Shown piece by piece: positions 26,200 through 33,954 of a stretch of DNA of 64,000 nt. The DNA is from UBA1081 sp045535305 (lineage in GTDB: Bacteria > Bacillota > Clostridia > Oscillospirales > Acutalibacteraceae): positions 1-64,000 of the forward strand of contig JAZSLJ010000063.1 in assembly GCA_045535305.1 (NCBI GenBank). Direction: 5' to 3'. Made by a program: the position numbers and the translations under genes. Position 1 is the stretch's first letter, and each line of letters begins with the position of its first letter. The notes under the pieces are model-generated. The model was not told the origin of the DNA and did no database searches. It saw only the letters and a list, made by a program, of their open reading frames with translations.

Positions 26200-26526
26200 T
26201 CAAAATTTTTCCATACTGTCAACATTAAGCACAAATACTGTTGCGCCGCCAACTGTTACTTCCTTTTCAAGCTCCCCTTCTCTGAAGCCGTGTCCGAAGG
26301 AATCCTGTGTTGTTACGGTATGTGTTCTCTTCTGTGAATACTTCGCAACGATTTCCTTAACCTTATCAACCTGTTCATCCTCTGCACCGATAAGGTATGT
26401 TGTGTTACCTATCATAAGGAATCCGCCTGTGGTTGAAAGCTTTGTTACAAAGAAATTGTGCCTTGTAAGTGCTGATGATACAGCCATACTGTCGTCATTA
26501 TTTACGATTGCAATAACAAGTTTCAT
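26200..26526 (-). CDS. darA: Cyclic di-AMP receptor DarA (PstA/YaaQ family)
   Basis: A 108-residue PII-like protein. It starts MKLVIAIVNNDDSMAVSSAL and carries FFVTKLSTTGGFLMIGNTTYLIG, the family's conserved c-di-AMP-binding region with the Thr/Gly-rich stretch. The length matches Bacillus DarA (109). It lies 19 bases after the DUF1854 gene and shares an operon with an ABC exporter, not with tmk/holB as in Bacillus. AAAGGAGAAA precedes the ATG. Its output is unknown in most species; its link to the transporter here is inferred from position only. Confidence 0.9.
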   Translation of the reverse strand: MKLVIAIVNNDDSMAVSSALTRHNFFVTKLSTTGGFLMIGNTTYLIGAEDEQVDKVKEIVAKYSQKRTHTVTTQDSFGHGFREGELEKEVTVGGATVFVLNVDSMEKF

Positions 26527-26545
26527 ATTAAAATTTCTCCTTTAA

Positions 26546-27037
26546 TTAAAGATTGGGAATGAGCATTTTCTGACTCTTTTTGTCGAGCTTTGCATAATCG
26601 GGGATTTCATAACGGTTATCGTTGGCATCCTTTATAAGCACTCGTCTGTCATAAAGAGGTTTTACCGCTGTAAGATGATTTTTAATTTCAAATCTTACAA
26701 TACCCTTGTCTGTTTCGGCAGTCCACATCCAGATTTTGAACTTTTCGCTCATATCGGTGAACTTTAAGATTCTGGGCATCATATAATACTCTTCAAGGCA
26801 GCTGAGTACCGCCGCTTTCGACATAGCATCTAAACTATCAACATCGCGGATCATGGCACATTCATTACCTTCACCGTCAATTACGGCAATATACTTATTT
26901 TTACCGCTTACGGGGAACATTCTGCGAAGCTCCATATCTGTAAAAATCTCTCCCGTATGGTAAAACTCCATATCTACAAATATTTTGTCCTTAACTGTAA
27001 AGCGGACTTCGGGGCCGTCTATATATCTTAAAATCAT
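26546..27037 (-). CDS. DUF1854 family protein, partner of the adjacent ABC exporter
   Basis: A 163-residue soluble protein of the DUF1854 type. Typical parts are ILRYIDGPEVRFTVKDK near the start, ELRRMFPVSGKNKYIAVIDG, EYYMMPRILKF and FEIKNHLTAVKPL. In other bacteria such proteins are encoded next to the same kind of ABC exporter, and both have been noted near cyanophycin-metabolism genes. No cyanophycin gene is seen here. It lies 14 bases after the exporter gene, behind AGGGGGT. The molecular role is unknown. Confidence 0.75.
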   Translation of the reverse strand: MILRYIDGPEVRFTVKDKIFVDMEFYHTGEIFTDMELRRMFPVSGKNKYIAVIDGEGNECAMIRDVDSLDAMSKAAVLSCLEEYYMMPRILKFTDMSEKFKIWMWTAETDKGIVRFEIKNHLTAVKPLYDRRVLIKDANDNRYEIPDYAKLDKKSQKMLIPNL

Positions 27038-27051
27038 ATCAATACCCCCTG

Positions 27052-29301
27052 TTATTCAAAGTTTTCGGACTGCTTTTCTTTAAGCAGCTGCTCGCTCATA
27101 GACTGAATCTGCACAAGCTTGTAATACTTGCCCTTTTTCTTCATAAGCTCCTCGGGCGGACCGCATTCGATGATTTCACCCTTATCAACAACCACAATTT
27201 TATTGGCTTTTCTCAGCGTTGAAAGACGGTGAGCAATCATAATTGTTGTTCTGCCTCTGATAAGTCTTTCAATAGCACCCTGAATAAGGAATTCCGTTTC
27301 AGAGTCAACAGCCGCAGTTGCTTCGTCAAAGATAAGTATTCCGGGATTTTTAAGCACGGCTCTTGCAATTGACACACGCTGTTTTTCACCGCCGGAAAGT
27401 CCAACTCCGCGTTCACCCAGAACTGTATCGTAAGCATCGGGCATTTTTGAAATGAAGGTGTGTGCGTTTGCAATCTGTGCGGCGTGAAGCACCTCTTCAA
27501 CGTGAACATCACCGCAGCCGTATGCAATATTTTTATAAACTGAATCACGGAACATCAAAGGCTCCTGCTGAACAAAGCCTATCTGTGAACGGTAATACGA
27601 CATATCAATATCTCTTATGTTTTTACCGTCAACAAATATCTCACCCTCATAATCGTCATAATAACGCATAATAAGATTGATAAGCGTTGATTTACCAGAG
27701 CCTGTTGTACCTACAATACCGACAGTATCACCCGGTTCGATAGTAAGATTGATATTGCTCAGAACCTTTTTGGAACGGTCAAATGAGAAATTGACATTTC
27801 TGAACTCAATTTTGCCCTGCAAAGGCTCCTGAGATTTAAAATCACCGAAATCCTGTTCGGGCTCTGCATCTATAATATCAAGAATCTTCTCGATTGATGC
27901 AACGGCATTCTCGTAGGAGTCGCCGAGGTTTGCAAAAAAGTTTACGGGGTTATAAAACTGAGTTGCATATGTAAGGAATGAAACAAGAATACCTGCCGTT
28001 ACACCGTAATTGCCGGAAATTGTCCAACTGCCGCCCACACCCCATATAAGCAAAGAGCCGCAGGTTACAAAAAATGTAATTAATGTGGGAAATATTGCGG
28101 CATACAGACCTGTCTGGGTATCTTCTTTTTTCCACTCGTCGCAATATCTGTTGAACTTATGTATAACGCTGTCTTCATTAGAGAATGCTTTGATAACTCT
28201 GATACCCGGAATTGAATCGGTAAGCATTGTTGAAATTGATGAGCTTCTTCTCCACAGACGTCTGTACTTGGGAGCAACGATTTTTGAGAATCTTCTTGCA
28301 ATAAATACAACAATAGGAATAGGACAAAGTGCAAGAAGTGCCAACTGCCAGTTAAGGCTGAACATGATAACTATAATACCTATCATGGTAAATAACTGAA
28401 CAATGGCTTCCTGCGAAATTCGCATAATAAAGCCCTGTACGGTTGCTGTATCGGAGTTAATTCTGTTGATAACGGCACCTGTGGAAGATTTATCGTAGAA
28501 TTTCATGGGCAGATACTGAGCCTTTGCAAAAATATCCTTTTTAAGACCTGTGATTATTGAATCACTTGCAAGACGCAATCTGTATTGCCTTACACCTGTT
28601 ATAATATACTGAACAATATACACAACTGCAAGGAATATAACAACCTTTACAAGTCTTTGCATACTTCCCGAGGGAAGAATATCGTCAACAAGGACACTTG
28701 TAACATATGTAGGTACAAGAGAAAGACCTGTTGTGAATGCTGAAAGAATAATACAAACAAGCAGATTCCACTTCTGGGGAGTAATATACTTTATGAGTTT
28801 GGTAAACATTCTTGATTTACCCTGACAGTTAATACAAGGGGTATCGGGCGACTGCAATTTTCTGCCGCATTTGGGACAGAAGCAACGCATTTTTTCATAA
28901 GTTGATTTTACAACATCCAGCAAATTCTCGGAATATCCCTCATCACGGACGTTCTCAACAAAAATTGCCGCCGCATCACCTATATCTGCCGCCGCATAGG
29001 AAAATCTGATTAGATTCTGCCATTTACCCTCGTTATCCTTAACACGGAACATTGCATTACCGTACATTCTTTTTACTTTTGCACGTGCAACGCTTTCATA
29101 CTCAACTTTGACATATTTGCTTTCCTGCAAATTGTCGAATGCAACAAGAGCATCTCTGCCGAAGAACATAGCGGATGACCCGTATCTACCGTCCATATCA
29201 AGGTCGCCCACAACGGCAAAAAGCACGTTATCTACACCGAGAATTTCCTTTGCTCTGTTGAGATATTTTTCATCAACGGGAATATTGGACATTAATTTCA
29301 T
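27052..29301 (-). CDS. ABC exporter (fused permease-ATPase) with N-terminal domain and zinc ribbon
   Basis: A 749-residue half-transporter, expected to work as a homodimer. Residues 1-135 form a soluble domain I do not recognise, rich in DUF1854-like phrases about state of the cell (DVRDEG, RVKDNEGKW). CFCPKCGRKL and CINCQGKS (about 137-160) form a zinc ribbon. Six transmembrane helices follow, then a complete ATPase: VGTTGSGKSTL near 534, LSGGEKQRVSIARA, ILIFDEATAAVD and the switch histidine in IAHRLST. All catalytic residues are canonical, in contrast to the paired exporters further on. It heads the operon with DUF1854 and darA, from a good promoter. The cargo is unknown. Confidence 0.9.
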   Translation of the reverse strand: MKLMSNIPVDEKYLNRAKEILGVDNVLFAVVGDLDMDGRYGSSAMFFGRDALVAFDNLQESKYVKVEYESVARAKVKRMYGNAMFRVKDNEGKWQNLIRFSYAAADIGDAAAIFVENVRDEGYSENLLDVVKSTYEKMRCFCPKCGRKLQSPDTPCINCQGKSRMFTKLIKYITPQKWNLLVCIILSAFTTGLSLVPTYVTSVLVDDILPSGSMQRLVKVVIFLAVVYIVQYIITGVRQYRLRLASDSIITGLKKDIFAKAQYLPMKFYDKSSTGAVINRINSDTATVQGFIMRISQEAIVQLFTMIGIIVIMFSLNWQLALLALCPIPIVVFIARRFSKIVAPKYRRLWRRSSSISTMLTDSIPGIRVIKAFSNEDSVIHKFNRYCDEWKKEDTQTGLYAAIFPTLITFFVTCGSLLIWGVGGSWTISGNYGVTAGILVSFLTYATQFYNPVNFFANLGDSYENAVASIEKILDIIDAEPEQDFGDFKSQEPLQGKIEFRNVNFSFDRSKKVLSNINLTIEPGDTVGIVGTTGSGKSTLINLIMRYYDDYEGEIFVDGKNIRDIDMSYYRSQIGFVQQEPLMFRDSVYKNIAYGCGDVHVEEVLHAAQIANAHTFISKMPDAYDTVLGERGVGLSGGEKQRVSIARAVLKNPGILIFDEATAAVDSETEFLIQGAIERLIRGRTTIMIAHRLSTLRKANKIVVVDKGEIIECGPPEELMKKKGKYYKLVQIQSMSEQLLKEKQSENFE

Positions 29302-29336
29302 GGAATCGCTCCTTTCATTTCCGTTTTTACAAGGGT

Positions 29337-29365
29337 AGTATAATCACATTTAATGCAATAGTCAA
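29337..29365 (-). promoter_or_regulatory. Sigma-A promoter of the ABC-DUF1854-darA operon
   Basis: On the - strand: TTGACT, a 17-base spacer and TATACT, about 35 bases before the start codon. Confidence 0.8.
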
Positions 29366-29401
29366 GAATATTTTTACATTTTTTTAATTATTAATAAAAA
29401 C

Positions 29402-29424
29402 AAAAAAATCCCCGAAGGGATTTC
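29402..29424 (-). terminator. Terminator of the ABC-ybaK operon
   Basis: On the - strand AAATCCC-TTCG-GGGATTT is followed by a T-run; the UUCG tetraloop makes it very stable. It lies about 165 bases past the ybaK stop, beyond the repeat element. Confidence 0.85.
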
Positions 29425-29431
29425 TTTATAA

Positions 29432-29460
29432 ACAATAATTTAGCAATGCTGAATTATTGT
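29432..29460. repeat. AT-rich hairpin next to the 29462-29580 palindrome
   Basis: ACAATAATTTAGC and GCTGAATTATTGT form a 13-bp stem around AAT. It abuts the larger palindromic element and may be part of it. Confidence 0.55.
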
Positions 29461-29461
29461 A

Positions 29462-29580
29462 GTCAGGAGTTAGGAGTGATGAGTTAGGAGTTAAGGAAGC
29501 CGCAAAGCGGCTTGGCTTTGAATGGTTTAAAAGGCAGAGCCTTTTCCACAACTCCTCACTCCTCACTTCTCACTCATCAC
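29462..29580. repeat. Short palindromic (MITE-like) element with GTTAGGAGT-type arms
   Basis: About 30 bases built from variants of GGAGTTAGGAGTGATGAG at the left match, as an inverted copy, the ACTCCTCACTCCTCACTTC run at the right. Between them are a small hairpin (AAGCCGC-AAA-GCGGCTT) and a second pair, AAAAGGC/GCCTTTT. It has no coding potential. It lies between the ybaK stop and the operon terminator. Confidence 0.65.
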
Positions 29581-29587
29581 TAATAAA

Positions 29588-30052
29588 TTATTTTTTCGCC
29601 ACATCAATCCATGCAATGTAGTTTGAAAGCTCCTCAAGCTCGGGGATAGTAAGCTCTATTGCGCTGTTGGAGCTGCCGCAAGCGGGAAATACTGTTTCAA
29701 AGCGTTTGAGTGATTCATCAAGATAAACCTCTACGCCCTCATTCACCGCAAAGGGACACACTCCGCCTACTGCATGGCCGATAAGCACGGGAGCTTCGTC
29801 ATAAGCAAGCATTTTTGCCTTTGTGTGAAACTGTGCTTTATATTTTGGGTTATCGATTTTCACATCGCCTGCCGCAACGATAAGCACTACCCTGTCATCA
29901 ACATGAAAAGATAATGTTTTTGCGATTCTGCAGCCTTCACAGCCGAGAGCCTGTGCCGCAAGCTCAACAGTTGCGCTGGAAACATCAAATTCCTGTATTC
30001 TGTGGTCAAAACCCTTTTCTTTAAAATATGCTCTTACTTTTTCAATAGACAT
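29588..30052 (-). CDS. YbaK/EbsC family aminoacyl-tRNA deacylase
   Basis: A 154-residue protein of the YbaK/ProX superfamily, which hydrolyses wrongly charged aminoacyl-tRNA such as Cys- or Ala-tRNAPro. CRIAKTLSFHVDDRVVLIVAAGD holds the conserved Lys, and GHAVGGVCPFAVNEGVEVYLD is the substrate-loop motif (GGV[ST/C]PF). The length is typical. It lies 9 bases after the second exporter gene in the same operon, with AAGGTGAT before the ATG; the functional link to the exporters is not obvious. Confidence 0.88.
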   Translation of the reverse strand: MSIEKVRAYFKEKGFDHRIQEFDVSSATVELAAQALGCEGCRIAKTLSFHVDDRVVLIVAAGDVKIDNPKYKAQFHTKAKMLAYDEAPVLIGHAVGGVCPFAVNEGVEVYLDESLKRFETVFPACGSSNSAIELTIPELEELSNYIAWIDVAKK

Positions 30053-30061
30053 TTTATCACC

Positions 30062-32005
30062 TTATTCTATATCTTCCGGTATACCGCCCGTAAACTGGCT
30101 GTTATACAGCATAGCGTAAAAGCTGTCTTTGTCCATAAGCTCCTTATGAGTACCCTGTTCAACAATAGAGCCTTTACGCATAACGATAATGTTATCCGCA
30201 TTCTTGATTGTTGACAGTCTGTGAGCAATAACAAAGCTTGTCCTGCCCTTCATAAGCTCCTGCATAGCCTGCTGAATAAGCACCTCTGTTCTTGTATCAA
30301 CAGAAGATGTTGCTTCGTCAAGAATCAGAATTTTAGGGTCTTTGAGAAGCGCTCTTGCTATTGTGATAAGCTGACGCTGGCCCTGTGAAATATTTGTGCC
30401 GTCTTCAACAAGCTGAGTTTCATAACCTTTGGGAAGCGACATTATGTAGTCGTGAATATTGGCAGACTTGGCGGCTTCTTCTATCTGCTCCTGTGTTGCA
30501 TCGTCAACGCCGTAACAGATATTCTCTTTTATAGTGCCTTTAAAGAGCCATGTATCCTGAAGAACCATACCGAAATTATCTCTTAATGCATTTCTTGACA
30601 TTGTCATAATATCCGTTCCGTCAAGAAGAATCTGACCTGACTGAATATCATAAAAACGCATAAGCAGGTTTACGATTGTGGTTTTACCCGCACCTGTAGG
30701 ACCGACTATGGCAACGATATTGCCTTTTTCCGCTTTGAGTGAGAAATCCTCAATAAGCGGCACATCCTCTTTATAACGGAAGCTGACGTTTTTGAATTCA
30801 ACCGTACCATTTGCAAGGTCTTCGGGTTCATTTTCCGTATTATCGGATGTCTGCTCCTGCTCATCAAGCAATTCAAAAACACGCTCTGCCGATGCAAGAG
30901 AGGACTGAATACTGTTTATCATCCTTGAAATGTTTGTAATGGGAGATGAGAACATTGATGAATAGGACAAAAATGCTTCTATCTGACCGAGTGAAAGCAC
31001 ACCCGATACTGCAACACCTGTATTGAACCATGTGCCGATATAATAACATCCGCCTATAATACAAACACTTACATAGTTGATGTTTTTAAACATTGTAAGA
31101 ATGGGATTAAGAACACCCGCGATCAGATTGGCAACAAAACTGTTTTTTCTTATATTTTTGTTGATGATTCTGAATTCGTCAATGGACTGCTCCTCGTGAT
31201 TGAAGATTTTTACAAGGCTGTGGCCCGAATACATTTCTTCAACATGGCCGTTCATAGCACCCATTGAGCCCCAATACTTAGAAAACCACTTTTTGCTGAT
31301 TTTTGATACTTTATAAGCAATAGTTCCGCTGAAAGGTACAAGGAATATTGCCGCAAGTGTCATTATGATATTGCCGGATTTCAGCATCATATACAGCGAA
31401 CCGATAACCTGTATAACACCTGTTAAAACCGTAAGAAAACTGCCCTGAAGATTTGCAGAAACATTTTCAATATCGTTTACAACTTTACTTATAATCTCAC
31501 CCTTTGTATTTTTATCAAAATAACTCAAGGGAAGATTTGACAGTTTGCAGTTTACCTTTTGTCTTAAATCAAATACGAGCTTTTGTGAAACTCCGGCACC
31601 CACATACTGTTGTACAAAGGACAGCATACCCATCAATCCGTACAATGCGCCGAGAGTGAACAGCTGACCTAAAATTGACTCAAAATCAAAAAAACTGCCG
31701 AAATTTACGGGAATGCCGTTATAAACATAGTCTTCAATGGCATACTGAACGCTGTTTATGATATCTGCCATGTAATCGGGAGCAACAACGCCTACAAGAG
31801 TGTTGCCTATTGACGAAAGACAGATAATTATTACGGCAAACCAATGAGGTCTTAAAAGAGAGAAAAAGCGCGCGGTCGTACCTTTGGCATTACCTACTTT
31901 TGCATTATCATCCTTTTTTGTATCGTAAGAGGAGTATTTACTGACAAGATAGGTTTCGTCCGCATCAAGAATTCTGTCTTTTTTTACATTTACAGTTTTA
32001 CTCAT
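30062..32005 (-). CDS. Heterodimeric ABC exporter, subunit with canonical Walker B
   Basis: A 647-residue permease-ATPase fusion. The six-helix transmembrane domain runs to about residue 370, followed by the ATPase with VGPTGAGKTTIVNLL, ILILDEATSSVD and IAHRLST. The ABC signature is altered to ISQGQRQL instead of LSGGQ. Its start overlaps the stop of the 629-residue partner (ATGA). In the TM287/288 type of heterodimer one subunit has a good Walker B plus an SQGQ signature, and the partner has the reverse; this pair fits that pattern. Cargo may be a drug, lipid or peptide and is not determined. Confidence 0.9.
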   Translation of the reverse strand: MSKTVNVKKDRILDADETYLVSKYSSYDTKKDDNAKVGNAKGTTARFFSLLRPHWFAVIIICLSSIGNTLVGVVAPDYMADIINSVQYAIEDYVYNGIPVNFGSFFDFESILGQLFTLGALYGLMGMLSFVQQYVGAGVSQKLVFDLRQKVNCKLSNLPLSYFDKNTKGEIISKVVNDIENVSANLQGSFLTVLTGVIQVIGSLYMMLKSGNIIMTLAAIFLVPFSGTIAYKVSKISKKWFSKYWGSMGAMNGHVEEMYSGHSLVKIFNHEEQSIDEFRIINKNIRKNSFVANLIAGVLNPILTMFKNINYVSVCIIGGCYYIGTWFNTGVAVSGVLSLGQIEAFLSYSSMFSSPITNISRMINSIQSSLASAERVFELLDEQEQTSDNTENEPEDLANGTVEFKNVSFRYKEDVPLIEDFSLKAEKGNIVAIVGPTGAGKTTIVNLLMRFYDIQSGQILLDGTDIMTMSRNALRDNFGMVLQDTWLFKGTIKENICYGVDDATQEQIEEAAKSANIHDYIMSLPKGYETQLVEDGTNISQGQRQLITIARALLKDPKILILDEATSSVDTRTEVLIQQAMQELMKGRTSFVIAHRLSTIKNADNIIVMRKGSIVEQGTHKELMDKDSFYAMLYNSQFTGGIPEDIE

Positions 32006-33891
32006 ACAGCAGCCACCTCCTCTTCGGAAAGCTGAGATGCAACAATGCTTTTGTATACCTCACAGGTTTCAAGCAATTCTTTATGCGTACCTATACCTAC
32101 CGCTTTGCCCTCGTCCATTACGATAATACGGTCTGCATTGATAACAGTACCAACACGCTGAGCAACGATAATTATATTTGTATCGGGAAGATTCTCACGC
32201 AGAGATGCACGAAGTCTTGCATCTGTTGCAAGGTCAAGAGCCGAAAAACTGTCGTCAAAAATGAAGATTTCTGCATTTTTAACAACCGCTCTTGCAATAG
32301 CAAGACGCTGTTTCTGACCGCCCGAATAGTTTTTACCTGCCTGTGAAACAAAGCTGTCTATACCGTCTGACATACTGCTGACAAATGCTTTTGCCTGTGC
32401 AATTTCGATAGCATTCCATACCTCAGCATCGGTTGCATCGGGATTACCGAATGTTATATTTTCCTTAACAGTTCCGCTGAAAAGATAGCTTTGCTGAGGC
32501 ACATAAGAAATACGCTTATGCAGTTCGGAAAGCTTCATATCTCTTACATCCACACCGTCAACAAGAATCTGGCCTTCGGAAACATCGTAAAGACGGGGAA
32601 TAAGATTTACAAGAGTTGATTTACCGCAGCCTGTAACACCTATAATTGCGGTTATCTCGCCGGGCTTCGATACAAAACTTATATTGTGAATTGCATCTTC
32701 ATCGGCATTTTTCTTTTTTTCTTCTTCAGTAACGGGAACATCAGCAGTCCCGTTTTTCTCTTTTTCCTTTTCTTTTTTCTTCTCTATACTCTTTTGAATT
32801 TTTCTTGCAAGCCAGGATTTCTTTTTACCGTCGTCCTCCGGCTTGTATCTGAATGATACGTTACGGAATTCAACAACACCTTTTATATTCTCATCGGGTG
32901 TTACGGGGTTTTCGGGGTCCTGTATTTCGGGAACAGCTTCAAGAATTTCATTAAGACGGTTTGCAGATACAACGGCTTTGGGTATGCTTATAGCAATAAC
33001 AAGAACAGTACCGATTGCTGTAATGATAAGCATAAAATATGTAAGGAACATATACATATTGGGTATTGTTTCCAGACTTGTTTTGGGGTCAACACCGGGT
33101 GCTGTTGCATTGTTTATGCAAATATAAATTATGTAGCAGATAAGTGAATACATACCTACCGTAAGAATCGGTGTGAGCGATGCCACAACTCTGTTTGCAA
33201 TCAAGCTGATTTTTGTAAGCTTTTTGTTTGTTTCATCAAAGCGTTCATCTTCGTATTCGGTTTTGTTGAATGCTCTTATAACTCTGATACCGTTAATTTT
33301 ACCTCTGAGAATAAAATTCATTTTATCGAGCAATTTCTGTATCTTGGAAAACATCGGTGATACAAAAATAAGTGCTATAATTCCCAAGCCAAGCAATATG
33401 AGAATTACAATAAATACAACCTTCAACAGATCTGAGCCTACGGATATTGCCATAGTTAAACCGCCGATAAGCATAATCGGTACAGGCAGAATTGATTTTA
33501 ACGCATTAAGAATAACATCATGCACCTGACGCACATCGTTTGTAGTTCTTGTCATAAGTGATGATACGCCGATTTTATCCACATCGCATTGAGACAGACG
33601 CGAAACACGGCTGAACACTTCATTTCTTAAATGCATCGCATAATTAACAGATGTTTTTGTTGAAAAATATGTGTTAAGGAATGAAGCCAACGCACCAAAC
33701 GCGGTAAGCCCCAGCATTATTCCGCCGTAACGTATAATCTGGCTCATATCACGGGGAATAATACCCTCACCCATTATATTCTTGGTATAAATGGGGATAA
33801 GTATTTCAAAAACAGAGTGTAATGCGGAAAATACTATGGAAAGAATAAGCGTAGCCCTATAAGGCTTGAGCATTTTTAGAATTTTTCTCAT
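32002..33891 (-). CDS. Heterodimeric ABC exporter, subunit with degenerate Walker B
   Basis: A 629-residue partner of the following gene. The ATPase has IGVTGCGKSTLVNLI and a good signature YSGGQKQRLAIARA. Walker B reads IFIFDDSFSALD, with Asp in place of the catalytic Glu, and the H-loop region reads IVAQRVGTV, with Gln instead of His. A ~45-residue Lys/Glu-rich insertion (KKKSWLARKIQKSIEKKKEK and onward) breaks the ATPase domain between its first strands. The promoter at 33926-33954 starts this transcript, separate from the upstream exporter pair. Confidence 0.9.
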   Translation of the reverse strand: MRKILKMLKPYRATLILSIVFSALHSVFEILIPIYTKNIMGEGIIPRDMSQIIRYGGIMLGLTAFGALASFLNTYFSTKTSVNYAMHLRNEVFSRVSRLSQCDVDKIGVSSLMTRTTNDVRQVHDVILNALKSILPVPIMLIGGLTMAISVGSDLLKVVFIVILILLGLGIIALIFVSPMFSKIQKLLDKMNFILRGKINGIRVIRAFNKTEYEDERFDETNKKLTKISLIANRVVASLTPILTVGMYSLICYIIYICINNATAPGVDPKTSLETIPNMYMFLTYFMLIITAIGTVLVIAISIPKAVVSANRLNEILEAVPEIQDPENPVTPDENIKGVVEFRNVSFRYKPEDDGKKKSWLARKIQKSIEKKKEKEKEKNGTADVPVTEEEKKKNADEDAIHNISFVSKPGEITAIIGVTGCGKSTLVNLIPRLYDVSEGQILVDGVDVRDMKLSELHKRISYVPQQSYLFSGTVKENITFGNPDATDAEVWNAIEIAQAKAFVSSMSDGIDSFVSQAGKNYSGGQKQRLAIARAVVKNAEIFIFDDSFSALDLATDARLRASLRENLPDTNIIIVAQRVGTVINADRIIVMDEGKAVGIGTHKELLETCEVYKSIVASQLSEEEVAAV

Positions 33892-33925
33892 ATATTCACA
33901 TCCGAAAATAATTAATATAAGTTAT

Positions 33926-33954
33926 ATTATAGCATACATTTACTTATTATTCAA
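33926..33954 (-). promoter_or_regulatory. Sigma-A promoter of the second ABC pair
   Basis: On the - strand: TTGAAT, a 17-base spacer ending in TGC, and TATAAT. The -35 overlaps the last codons of the preceding ABC gene. Confidence 0.72.

Noticed and set aside
29462..29580. Insertion sequence remnant
   Set aside because: No transposase fragment is seen; the element is too short and consists only of palindromic repeats.
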